Below are positions 1 through 5,589 of a DNA stretch of 5,874 nucleotides, piece after piece. The number at the start of each line of letters is the position of its first letter. Position 1 is the first letter of the stretch. The stretch comes from an uncultured Ruminococcus sp. (GTDB lineage Bacteria; Bacillota; Clostridia; Lachnospirales; Lachnospiraceae): assembly GCA_900555215.1 (NCBI GenBank), contig USKR01000092.1, positions 1 through 5,874 of the forward strand, written 5' to 3'. Position numbers and translations under genes: made by a program. The notes below the pieces were generated by a model that was given only the letters and a program-made list of their open reading frames with translations, searched no databases and was not told where the DNA came from.

Positions 1-639
1 ATACTCCGAATTCGCGAGCATGATCGCCTTTCCCATATTTCCCTGAGCAAAGGCAACGCACACATCTGCTTTGTAATCCGGAATCTCCATATGCTCCATG
101 AGATACTTCTTCACAAGCTGGTCTTTGATATTTCTCAGCTTCATCATCACGCACCTGGATCTTATCGTAGGCAGGAGTGTATCCGCATTCTCAGTGAGGA
201 GCATGATCACTGCATACTGAGGCGGCTCCTCGATCGTTTTAAGGAGCGCATTCTGAGCCTGTACACTCATGAGATCCGCGTCTGCAATAATATAAACTTT
301 ATATTTGCTGCTGTAAGGACGAATGACAATATCATCATTCACCTGTACACGGATATCATCCACACTGATCGTATTCGGCTTCTCATGGGTAACCCGGATA
401 ATATCCGGCTGGTTTCCGCCCAGGGCCTGTCTGCATGACTGGCATTTCCCGCATGCATCCCCATCTTCATCCCTGTTCTGGCACTGAAGGCTCATGGCAA
501 ACAGATTGGCGAGCAGTTTCTTCCCGGATCCCCTCTCGCCATTCAGGATGTACGCGTGGGAAACTGCATCCGCAGTCACTGCATTCTGGATATATTTTAT
601 AATATTTTTGTGTCCGACAACATCTTTAAAACTACTCAT
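1..639 (-). CDS. holB: DNA polymerase III subunit delta prime (clamp loader), 3' end cut by window edge
   Basis: Reading the minus strand from ATG at 639 gives 213 open codons running off the window, so the C-terminal part is missing. The protein is the delta prime subunit of the replicative clamp loader, which with delta and DnaX loads the beta clamp on DNA in the cytoplasm. Visible motifs: AAA+ N-terminal domain, a P-loop-like GERGSGKK at residues 34-41 in which the usual Ser/Thr after GK is Lys41, four zinc-ligand cysteines (Cys53, Cys63, Cys66, Cys69), NALLKTIEEPP at 130-140, and the SRC arginine-finger motif at 161-163. A degenerate P-loop is expected for delta prime, which does not need to hydrolyse ATP. 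The start is set by AGGTGA (645-650) five bases upstream. It lies 132 bp downstream of the kinase-like gene and probably has its own promoter in addition to read-through. DnaX is an alternative homologue, but the position, SRC motif and lost P-loop residue favour holB. Confidence 0.93.
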   Translation of the reverse strand, partial: MSSFKDVVGHKNIIKYIQNAVTADAVSHAYILNGERGSGKKLLANLFAMSLQCQNRDEDGDACGKCQSCRQALGGNQPDIIRVTHEKPNTISVDDIRVQVNDDIVIRPYSSKYKVYIIADADLMSVQAQNALLKTIEEPPQYAVIMLLTENADTLLPTIRSRCVMMKLRNIKDQLVKKYLMEHMEIPDYKADVCVAFAQGNMGKAIMLANSEY

Positions 640-644
640 ATCTA

Positions 645-650
645 TCACCT
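645..650 (-). promoter_or_regulatory. Ribosome binding site of holB
   Basis: AGGTGA on the minus strand lies five bases before the ATG at 639. It fixes the holB start, which is followed by the expected delta prime N-terminus (SFKDVVGH). Confidence 0.7.
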
Positions 651-747
651 GCCATACATGAATTTCCCCTGAGGGAAGACCCGGATCACCTGATCCTGTA
701 TACACCCTATTGTACTACATTTTCCGAGTAAAAGGGTAGACTTTTTT

Positions 748-775
748 AGTATAGCACATTCTTTCCAAAAGTCAT
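748..775 (-). promoter_or_regulatory. Probable internal promoter for holB, extended -10
   Basis: On the minus strand an extended -10 TGCTATACT (748-756) follows a 16-bp spacer from a -35-like ATGACT (770-775). The -35 overlaps the TGA stop codon of the upstream kinase-like gene (772-774). Transcription would begin near 740, leaving about a 100-base leader before holB. In this leader GGATCACCTGATCC (683-696) is a perfect inverted repeat with a 2-bp centre, of unknown meaning. The 132-bp gap between genes that otherwise form a tight operon fits an added promoter. This is inference from consensus matching only. Confidence 0.45.
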
Positions 776-1362
776 ACCCCTTCCATACTTCGGATATACT
801 CTTCTATTTCGGCCAGGCATTCGTCCAGCTCTCTGTTTTCGAAGCGTCTTGTGATCCCCGCCCTGCCCAGGTTTTCCTCTGAAAAGTCTTCCTCATCTGC
901 CAGGAATCTTCGGCAAAGTTCCGAAAACTTGGGCTCTGCCTGCCTGCGTTCACGCTCCACTGCCCTTGCCAGGCGCAGTCCGTCGTCAACCTCAATATAC
1001 ACCGGAATGAGTTTCTCCTCACCGAAATATTCTCTGAGCGCCCGGTAGGACACCAGCGTCCCGATCACAAGATAATCATGCGCATCCAGATCAATCTGAC
1101 CGTCGTCCGCTGTAAAATACGTCCATATTCCGCACCTGGTATTATAAGAACGAACCTCGATGACCTGCCCGGACTCCTGCATATCGCGAAGCCGCTCGTC
1201 ATCCACAAAAAAATATTCTACTCCATCGCGTTCTCCCTCCCGGATCGGGCGGGTAGTATACGGCACGATCGTTCGAAACCCGGGATGCCGCTCCAACAGT
1301 TTTTTATAGATCGTATCTTTTCCGGAAGAACTCTTTCCCATCACATAATAAATCTTACCCAT
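772..1362 (-). CDS. Guanylate-kinase-fold protein with altered guanine-binding residues
   Basis: A 196-residue protein of the guanylate kinase family, whose members transfer phosphate from ATP to GMP. It has a P-loop GKSSSGKD (9-16, Asp16 where Ser/Thr is usual, then Thr17), a TTRPIREGE segment (36-44) with Arg38 and Arg41, Tyr50, Glu69, an arginine-rich lid (about 133-152) and an NRELD segment (176-180) like the NDDLD of true enzymes. Aligned by eye to yeast guanylate kinase, Ser34 is Pro34, Tyr78 is Cys77, Ser80 is Ile79 and the conserved DID motif is replaced by VIG at 99-101. Guanine recognition is therefore doubtful while nucleotide-phosphate binding looks intact. Its ATG overlaps the 3' end of the decarboxylase gene by 8 bp, and GAGGTG sits about 7 bases upstream, so translation is probably coupled. 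It occupies the position of tmk in the Bacillus yaaO-tmk-holB region. Family membership is secure; the substrate, or even catalysis, is not. Confidence 0.88.
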   Translation of the reverse strand: MGKIYYVMGKSSSGKDTIYKKLLERHPGFRTIVPYTTRPIREGERDGVEYFFVDDERLRDMQESGQVIEVRSYNTRCGIWTYFTADDGQIDLDAHDYLVIGTLVSYRALREYFGEEKLIPVYIEVDDGLRLARAVERERRQAEPKFSELCRRFLADEEDFSEENLGRAGITRRFENRELDECLAEIEEYIRSMEGV

Positions 1363-2791
1363 CTGTCAGCACCTCAATCTCTCCGTTCCTTTTTGTTCCC
1401 TCAATACGCAGTCCGGCATAGCCGTACCTTCTCAACAGCCCGGCTGTCTCCGCAGAGACCTTCTCTCCCGGCACGATCAGCGGTATTCCCGGAGGATATA
1501 TATAGGCATATTCCAATGCAACTCTTCCCCTGCATTCCTCAAACGGGATACGCTCTCTGTTTTCCAGGTGCATGGCCTGTCCCGGCGTGCAGACCTGTTC
1601 ATTTTTCCCCGCCTTGCCACGCCCGTTCTTTTCCGAAGAAAATCTTTCATTTTCATTATATTTTGCAAGTTTCCCGTCAATCTCGTAAAGTGCAGACACC
1701 AACCGCTTCATTCCTTCCCTGGTATCAGCCGGAGAAGTCATAGCAACTATATAAGAAGCTGCTGCCATTTCCATTTGAAGAAAATATTTTTCATTCAAAT
1801 AATTATATAAATATTTCCCGGTAAACTTTTTATTTTCCTTCTTGTCGATGCAACCTGCTGCAGACACCACAATCTTAGAAATGTCATACATCTCCGCTTC
1901 TATAAGTTTCAGATTTCTAAGTTCCTTCAGACTGTTTCTCGTTTTCTCCAAAATCCATGTATATTGTTGAAAAACATCTCCGGCTCTTTCTTCCAGCATA
2001 CGGATACATTCATCGATCCCTGCCATCAGTACATAGGATGGGCTGCTGGACTGAAGCATATGAAGATACATCCGCACCCGCTCCCTGTCCGCCAGCGTTC
2101 CGTTCATATGCAGAAGTGCGGTCTGCGTCAGTGCCGGCAGTGTCTTATGCAGGCTGTGTATAACGATATCCGCGCCCTGCACATTTCCATTCTCAGGGAA
2201 AAGAGGGTGAAAACCAAAATGCGCCCCATGGGCTTCATCCAAGATCAGGATTCCCCCTCTTCTGTGGACAGCATCTGCAATCCCCTTTATATCGGATACC
2301 ACACCGTCATAAGCAGGGGAAGTGATGACAGTCACTTTTATATCCGGATTTTCATCCAGCAGCCGCCCCACCTCGCGAGGTGTCACCTGATCATTCAATT
2401 CCGTCCCCTCCAGCTGTCTGGGATATATATATACCGGCTCCAGCTCATGGAGCAATACCGCATTGTATACAGACTTATGACAGTTGCGCGCCATCAGGAT
2501 CCGCTCTCCACGTCTGGTGCTCCCCAGCACCGCGCTCAGGAGCCCCACGGTGCTCCCATTGATCAGATAATGTGTTTCCCCGGCACGATATACTGATGCC
2601 GCCCGTTCCTGCGCCTGCCGCAGTATTCCTTCCGCATGGTGGAGATCATCAAAGCCCTCGATCTCAGTAATATCAATGTCATACGGCAGGTCTGCTCCGG
2701 TCAGCCGGGCACTGCGTTTATGTCCCGGCATATGAAAACCATAAAAATCCGATACCGAGTAATCTTTCAGTTTTTTATATAAATATTCCAT
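1355..2791 (-). CDS. PLP-dependent Orn/Lys/Arg decarboxylase family protein (YaaO/SpeA type)
   Basis: A 478-residue fold-type I PLP enzyme of the Orn/Lys/Arg decarboxylase family, which removes CO2 from basic amino acids to give polyamines or their precursors in the cytoplasm. Numbered from the chosen start: FHMPGHK (19-25), the phosphate-binding NGST (78-81), His105 in RNCHKS, the cofactor-contacting DEAHG (185-189) and SLHKT with Schiff-base Lys216. A C-terminal YPPGIPLIVPGE segment lies near 432-443. It lacks the N-terminal wing domain of the roughly 715-residue enterobacterial enzymes and matches the short Gram-positive SpeA/YaaO form. A polar, probably flexible linker lies around 378-400. 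An in-frame ATG at 2827 would add 12 residues, but it has no ribosome binding site, whereas GGAG (2799-2802) lies 7 bases before the ATG at 2791. It is the first gene of the operon with the kinase-like gene and holB. The exact substrate cannot be read from the sequence. Confidence 0.93.
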   Translation of the reverse strand: MEYLYKKLKDYSVSDFYGFHMPGHKRSARLTGADLPYDIDITEIEGFDDLHHAEGILRQAQERAASVYRAGETHYLINGSTVGLLSAVLGSTRRGERILMARNCHKSVYNAVLLHELEPVYIYPRQLEGTELNDQVTPREVGRLLDENPDIKVTVITSPAYDGVVSDIKGIADAVHRRGGILILDEAHGAHFGFHPLFPENGNVQGADIVIHSLHKTLPALTQTALLHMNGTLADRERVRMYLHMLQSSSPSYVLMAGIDECIRMLEERAGDVFQQYTWILEKTRNSLKELRNLKLIEAEMYDISKIVVSAAGCIDKKENKKFTGKYLYNYLNEKYFLQMEMAAASYIVAMTSPADTREGMKRLVSALYEIDGKLAKYNENERFSSEKNGRGKAGKNEQVCTPGQAMHLENRERIPFEECRGRVALEYAYIYPPGIPLIVPGEKVSAETAGLLRRYGYAGLRIEGTKRNGEIEVLTDG

Positions 2792-2798
2792 TCTTCTG

Positions 2799-2802
2799 CT
2801 CC
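2799..2802 (-). promoter_or_regulatory. Ribosome binding site deciding the decarboxylase start
   Basis: GGAG on the minus strand lies 7 bases before the ATG at 2791. The alternative upstream ATG at 2827 is preceded by GTATGCTAAA, with no purine-rich site, so the shorter 478-residue product is preferred. Confidence 0.6.
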
Positions 2803-2885
2803 GTAACTTTGGTCTTGCCTTTTTCATTTTAGCATACGTTCATATGATTGACTATTATCGTTCTTTTAGAATTATTAACTTGTTT

Positions 2886-2914
2886 TTTATATAATCAACA
2901 CATATTGCTCACAA
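2886..2914 (-). promoter_or_regulatory. Probable sigma-A promoter of the decarboxylase-kinase-holB operon
   Basis: On the minus strand TTGTGA (2909-2914) and TATAAA (2886-2891) are separated by exactly 17 bp, matching the housekeeping consensus at 4/6 and 5/6. Transcription would begin near 2879 and leave a leader of about 90 bases before the ATG at 2791. The surrounding sequence is AT-rich, as expected for a promoter. Confidence 0.55.
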
Positions 2915-2938
2915 ATTCCGGTTATATTATAGGCAAAT

Positions 2939-2956
2939 AAAGCAGAAATGCTTTTT
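2939..2956. repeat. Small hairpin with GAAA tetraloop
   Basis: AAAGCA and TGCTTT form a 6-bp stem around GAAA on the plus strand, followed by two more T residues. Read on the minus strand it is followed by ATTTG, so it could be a weak terminator for the hydrolase gene, which otherwise has no visible one. Neither role is convincing alone. Confidence 0.3.
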
Positions 2957-2978
2957 CACATATATTTCCTCTTTTCTC

Positions 2979-3006
2979 AGCCGGTGATTTCATCCCGGCT
3001 TTTTTT
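2979..3006 (+). terminator. Rho-independent terminator, plus strand
   Basis: AGCCGG-T-GAT pairs with ATC-CCGGCT around a TTC loop (one bulged T), followed by seven T residues (3000-3006). On the minus strand the same stem is followed by GAGAAAAGAGG without a U-run, so it works for plus-strand transcripts only. No plus-strand gene precedes it. Confidence 0.65.
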
Positions 3007-3035
3007 GATGGCTGCCGGATCTGTTTTTACATCTC

Positions 3036-4040
3036 TCAGCCTTTTTCTCCGATTTCTGTGAGAGCTGTATGCGTCTCATCCAGCACCGCTGTAAGGTTAT
3101 CCAGAAGGTCCAGTCTGCCATACGCATCGCTCAATATAACGAGGACATAGGGATGACTGCCTTTCATCACAATCCCTGCGTCATTCTGCACATTATAATA
3201 TGTACCCGCTCCTTCTCCGATCCATCCGCCTTTTGAGTATACTGTATATTGCCCGCCTAATGTCTCATATATTGCCGAAGACAAAGTATCACTGTAGATG
3301 CTTATAATACTTGAAAGATTCCCTCCCGACACTACGGTGTCATACATATGGCACCAGAGCTTCGAAAAATCTCTCGCGTTGACCGCCGGATACCACTCCC
3401 CGGTTATCGCAAGATTCTCACAGCCGATTTCTGCTGCCCAGGCATTAAACTCTGTATAGCCATACGAGGTGATAAGCACCTCATAATCATCATTGCTTGA
3501 CCATGTGATCGTATTTTGGATCGTCCCGAATAAAAAATCCATTGTCTGAGGATAGCTCTCTGCCAGCCACGCGACATACGGTCCCTTGATCGCGCTGGCA
3601 CTGTAATACATATCATCTGCATGATAGCTGATCCCGCCCCCGCTGTTCAGATCGTAGAGCATGAAACCGGCAGAGTACCCTTCTGCAGCAAACGCATCTA
3701 TCGCAGATCGGATCTGCAGCTCAGCGGCATCCAGCTCCGCCAGATCTTCCTCTGTCAGTCCGTCCCATGTGATTGTCAGATCAGAACTGTCCGCTGTCAT
3801 AATATTCACAAAGGGGATCTCTTCCTCTTCTTCCAGAGCAGCAGCCTCTTCAGCCTCATCCAGTGCATCCGCAGCCACAGACAGATCTCCGGATATTCCA
3901 TCCTTTTTTTCATCCGTGCTGACAGCTCCGCCGGACCATTCCCCTGCAAACACTAAAACTGCCGCTATTATGGTCAGTACTAAAACAAGAAGAAGCGGCA
4001 CGTCTCTTTCCCCTTCTTCCTTTCTGCGATGGATACTCAT
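3036..4040 (-). CDS. Membrane-anchored serine hydrolase, class A beta-lactamase/transpeptidase fold
   Basis: A 334-residue protein with a short basic N-terminus, one hydrophobic segment (about 14-32) acting as signal anchor, an acidic Ala/Glu linker (57-74) and an extracellular serine hydrolase domain. The three active-site boxes of the penicillin-recognising fold are present: SAIK (149-152, nucleophile Ser149), SSN (181-183) and KGG (270-272, the KTG equivalent). No class A omega-loop with a properly placed Glu166 is evident; the segment GEWYPAVNARD (about 214-224) is short and only Glu215 is nearby. A wall-related peptidase or ligand-binding role is thus as likely as beta-lactam hydrolysis. 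The GTG at 4049 touches the ribosome binding site AGGTGA (4050-4055), so the ATG at 4040, 9 bases downstream of it, is preferred. It appears monocistronic, with its own promoter and a terminator separating it from mtnA. Family placement is firm; biological role is unknown. Confidence 0.87.
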   Translation of the reverse strand: MSIHRRKEEGERDVPLLLVLVLTIIAAVLVFAGEWSGGAVSTDEKKDGISGDLSVAADALDEAEEAAALEEEEEIPFVNIMTADSSDLTITWDGLTEEDLAELDAAELQIRSAIDAFAAEGYSAGFMLYDLNSGGGISYHADDMYYSASAIKGPYVAWLAESYPQTMDFLFGTIQNTITWSSNDDYEVLITSYGYTEFNAWAAEIGCENLAITGEWYPAVNARDFSKLWCHMYDTVVSGGNLSSIISIYSDTLSSAIYETLGGQYTVYSKGGWIGEGAGTYYNVQNDAGIVMKGSHPYVLVILSDAYGRLDLLDNLTAVLDETHTALTEIGEKG

Positions 4041-4049
4041 ACCTGTCAC

Positions 4050-4055
4050 TCACCT
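4050..4055 (-). promoter_or_regulatory. Ribosome binding site deciding the hydrolase start
   Basis: AGGTGA on the minus strand directly abuts a GTG (4047-4049), leaving no spacer, but lies 9 bases before the in-frame ATG at 4040. The spacing supports the ATG as the start. Confidence 0.6.
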
Positions 4056-4076
4056 TTTTAATATGTTGATTTTTTG

Positions 4077-4106
4077 ATTTTATCACAGTTTTCGGCTCCC
4101 GTACAA
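4077..4106 (-). promoter_or_regulatory. Probable promoter of the serine hydrolase gene, extended -10
   Basis: On the minus strand TGATAAAAT (4077-4085) is an extended -10 element, with a weak -35 TTGTAC (4101-4106) 18 bp upstream. Transcription would start near 4070, giving a leader of about 30 bases. It lies after the mtnA terminator, consistent with an independent transcript. Confidence 0.5.
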
Positions 4107-4139
4107 TACTCAGACATAGAACCTTAACATTTCGACCCT

Positions 4140-4169
4140 AAAAGAAAATCCGGGACCTGACGGTCCCGG
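4140..4169 (-). terminator. Rho-independent terminator of mtnA
   Basis: CCGGGACC and GGTCCCGG form a perfect 8-bp GC-rich stem around a GTCA loop (4150-4169). On the minus strand it is followed by ATTTTCTTTT. It begins about 43 bases after the mtnA stop codon and precedes the hydrolase promoter. Confidence 0.88.
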
Positions 4170-4212
4170 TCTTATGTGCTTTTTATCAGCAGGCATACTT
4201 ATTCTCTGTTCT

Positions 4213-5262
4213 TTATTTTTCCGGATGTTCTTCGAACAACTTAGCAATATTTTCCTTGTACGGCGCGCGTATGATCCCATGCTCTGTCACGATTCCCGTA
4301 ATAAGTTCATGCGGCGTCACATCAAATGCAGGGTTATAGCACTTCACCTCCGGAAGTGTGGATGGCTCTCTGTAATACTTGCTCTTGATCTCTTCAGGAT
4401 CTCTAAGCTCGATCGTAATATCCTCGCCGGTCGGACAATTGATATCAATCGTAGAAGTAGGTCCCAACACGTAAAACGGGATATGATAATACTGCGCTAA
4501 CACCGCAACCACGCTGGTTCCGATCTTATTCGCCGCGTCACCGTTCGCGGCAATCCTGTCGCATCCCACAAGACACGCATTGACCCAGCCATTTTTCATC
4601 ACAAGCCCTGCCATATTGTCACAGATCAATGCCACATCCACCCCGGCCTTCTGAAGTTCATACGCTGTCAGCCTGGCCCCCTGGAGAAGCGGTCTCGTCT
4701 CATCTGCAAATACATGGAACTCCATTCCCCTTTCTTTCCCGAGAAGCAGCGGCCCAAGCGCGGTTCCGTATTTTGATGTGGCAAGCGGTCCCGCGTTACA
4801 GTGAGTCAGGATTCCATCGCCATCCTTCAAAAGAGAAAGACCGTATTCCGAGATTGCCCTGCACATCTCTACATCTTCTTCCTGGATCTTCCGGCTCTCT
4901 GCCAGAAGCAGCGCTTTGATCTCAGCAATCGTTTTCTCCCGGTTATTCAGTACAACTCGTTCCATACGGTTCAGTGCCCAGCTCAGATTGTCCTTTTTTT
5001 CTTTAAATTGTTTATAGAAAGTATCAAAATCTTCAGTTTCGATCTGTCTTGCCAGCACATAAATCCCATATCCCGCACAGATGCCAATCGCAGGAGCACC
5101 TCTCACCTTCAGCCTGAATATCGCTTCATAGATGTCTTCCGCGGTGTCAAGTTCCAGATATTCTTCCACATTCGGCAGTTTCTCCTGATCGAGGATGATT
5201 ACTTTTTTTTCATCATCGCTCAGCCGAACATTTTTAATTAATTTATCAGCCAAATTCCTCAC
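4213..5262 (-). CDS. mtnA: S-methyl-5-thioribose-1-phosphate isomerase
   Basis: A 349-residue enzyme converting 5-methylthioribose 1-phosphate to 5-methylthioribulose 1-phosphate in the methionine salvage pathway; homologues also act on 5-deoxyribose 1-phosphate. Family hallmarks in order: RGAPAIG (54-60), NLSWALNRM (92-100), THCNAG with catalytic Cys155, [17 protein letters not shown] (187-203), GCDRI with catalytic Asp235 followed by [20 protein letters not shown] (264-273) and NPAFDVTP (310-317). Length is normal for bacterial MtnA. The start is uncertain: the GTG at 5262 has AAGGAG (5265-5270) only 2 bases upstream, while a TTG at 5253 is 11 bases away; an in-frame stop just upstream excludes longer forms. 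It stands alone between a tRNA terminator and its own terminator, with no mtnK, mtnB or aldolase gene in the window. The family call is very firm, the physiological substrate less so. Confidence 0.95.
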   Translation of the reverse strand: MRNLADKLIKNVRLSDDEKKVIILDQEKLPNVEEYLELDTAEDIYEAIFRLKVRGAPAIGICAGYGIYVLARQIETEDFDTFYKQFKEKKDNLSWALNRMERVVLNNREKTIAEIKALLLAESRKIQEEDVEMCRAISEYGLSLLKDGDGILTHCNAGPLATSKYGTALGPLLLGKERGMEFHVFADETRPLLQGARLTAYELQKAGVDVALICDNMAGLVMKNGWVNACLVGCDRIAANGDAANKIGTSVVAVLAQYYHIPFYVLGPTSTIDINCPTGEDITIELRDPEEIKSKYYREPSTLPEVKCYNPAFDVTPHELITGIVTEHGIIRAPYKENIAKLFEEHPEK

Positions 5263-5264
5263 TT

Positions 5265-5270
5265 CTCCTT
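5265..5270 (-). promoter_or_regulatory. Ribosome binding site of mtnA, unusually close to its GTG start
   Basis: AAGGAG on the minus strand ends 2 bases before the GTG at 5262, closer than is normal for firmicutes, and 11 bases before the TTG at 5253. The start may therefore be the TTG (346 residues) or an inefficient GTG. Confidence 0.5.
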
Positions 5271-5318
5271 TTTTAACTTAATATTCTCGGATAATCACAA
5301 CCCTTTTCTTTTGTTATA

Positions 5319-5347
5319 ATTATATTTTAAATAAAACATAAAGCCAG
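5319..5347 (-). promoter_or_regulatory. Possible mtnA promoter (weak -35)
   Basis: A perfect TATAAT (5319-5324) lies on the minus strand about 57 bases before the mtnA start. The hexamer 17 bp upstream is CTGGCT (5342-5347), only 3/6 to consensus, and it is the 3' arm of the tRNA terminator. The region is very AT-rich, so a chance -10 match is possible. Confidence 0.35.
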
Positions 5348-5365
5348 TATCGTGCGACACTGACT
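5329..5365 (-). terminator. Rho-independent terminator of the tRNA cluster
   Basis: Minus-strand AGTCAGTGTC and GATACTGGCT form a 10-bp stem around GCAC (5342-5365), followed by TTATGTTTTATTT. Two of the pairs are G-U in the minus-strand RNA and would be C-A or A-C mismatches in a plus-strand RNA, so the structure is selected for the minus strand, downstream of tRNA-Lys. Confidence 0.7.
5344..5362. repeat. Paired words CCAGTAT and GACACTG, copy 1 (in the tRNA terminator)
   Basis: On the plus strand CCAGTAT (5344-5350) and GACACTG (5356-5362) form the core of the terminator stem. The same two 7-base words recur in opposite order in the Gln-His tRNA spacer at 5590-5607. Confidence 0.4.
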
Positions 5366-5399
5366 TTTTAATAAATTCTTTTTTCTAACCAGATAAAAA

Positions 5400-5472
5400 T
5401 GAGCGTGCGGGGATTCGAACCCCGGACAACTTGATTAAAAGTCAAGTGCTCTACCACCTGAGCTACACGCCC
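5400..5472 (-). tRNA. tRNA-Lys (anticodon UUU)
   Basis: The minus strand folds into a complete cloverleaf: acceptor GGGCGTG with CACGCTC (one G-U pair), D stem GCTC/GAGC, anticodon stem CTTGA/TCAAG with loop CTTTTAA (anticodon TTT at 5437-5439), T stem CGGGG/CCCCG around TTCGAAT, discriminator A. CCA is not encoded. It is the last tRNA before the cluster terminator and reads AAA and AAG codons. Confidence 0.97.
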
Positions 5473-5501
5473 ATATTTTCTTTCCCGGCTTCCCAGGTAA
5501 A

Positions 5502-5573
5502 CTGGGCTAGCTGGATTCGAACCAGCGAATGCAGGAGTCAAAGTCCTGTGCCTTACCGCTTGGCGATAGCCCA
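5502..5573 (-). tRNA. tRNA-Gln (anticodon UUG)
   Basis: Complete cloverleaf on the minus strand: acceptor TGGGCTA/TAGCCCA beginning with U1 as is typical of tRNA-Gln, anticodon stem CAGGA/TCCTG with loop CTTTGAC (anticodon TTG at 5539-5541), T stem GCTGG/CCAGC around TTCGAAT, discriminator G. CCA is not encoded. Confidence 0.97.
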
Positions 5574-5589
5574 TCGAAGACTTATGTCT

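Larger units (their letters stand above)
2848..3006 (+). ncRNA. Candidate plus-strand small RNA in the 244-bp gene gap (speculative)
   Basis: The gap between the hydrolase and decarboxylase genes holds no convincing ORF, but on the plus strand it contains a promoter-like pair, TTGACT (2848-2853) and AATTAT (2870-2875) with a 16-bp spacer. A small stem with a GAAA tetraloop (2939-2954) and an intrinsic terminator (2979-3006) follow. A transcript from about 2882 to 3006 would be near 125 bases and would run against the decarboxylase promoter. A second possible start is TTGCTC (2905-2910) with TATAGG (2928-2933). I recognise no known RNA family. Only the terminator is strong; promoter and transcript are inferred. 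Confidence 0.25.

Noticed and set aside
91..438. 115-residue plus-strand ORF
   Set aside because: It is antisense to holB, whose motifs (zinc cysteines, P-loop-like site, SRC) are unmistakable in the minus-strand frame.
735..778. Hairpin GGTATGACTTTT/AAAAGTCTACC on the minus strand after the kinase-like gene
   Set aside because: Considered as a terminator, but the stem has a bulge and low GC, the loop is about 21 bases, and only CTTTTA follows; it coincides with promoter-like elements instead.
1078..1743. 221-residue plus-strand ORF
   Set aside because: It lies opposite the well-supported kinase-like and decarboxylase genes, with Ser/Pro/Arg-rich composition typical of an antisense shadow.
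2792..2827. ATG at 2827 as the decarboxylase start
   Set aside because: No ribosome binding site precedes it, and the added 12 basic residues are not part of the family; the ATG at 2791 has GGAG 7 bases upstream.
4038..4049. GTG at 4049 as the hydrolase start
   Set aside because: The ribosome binding site AGGTGA would directly touch it; the ATG at 4040 has a workable 9-base spacer.
3661..4077. 138-residue Ser/Ala-rich plus-strand ORF
   Set aside because: The low-complexity Ser/Ala stretch is the complement of the acidic Ala/Glu linker in the hydrolase gene; no ribosome binding site or domain supports it.
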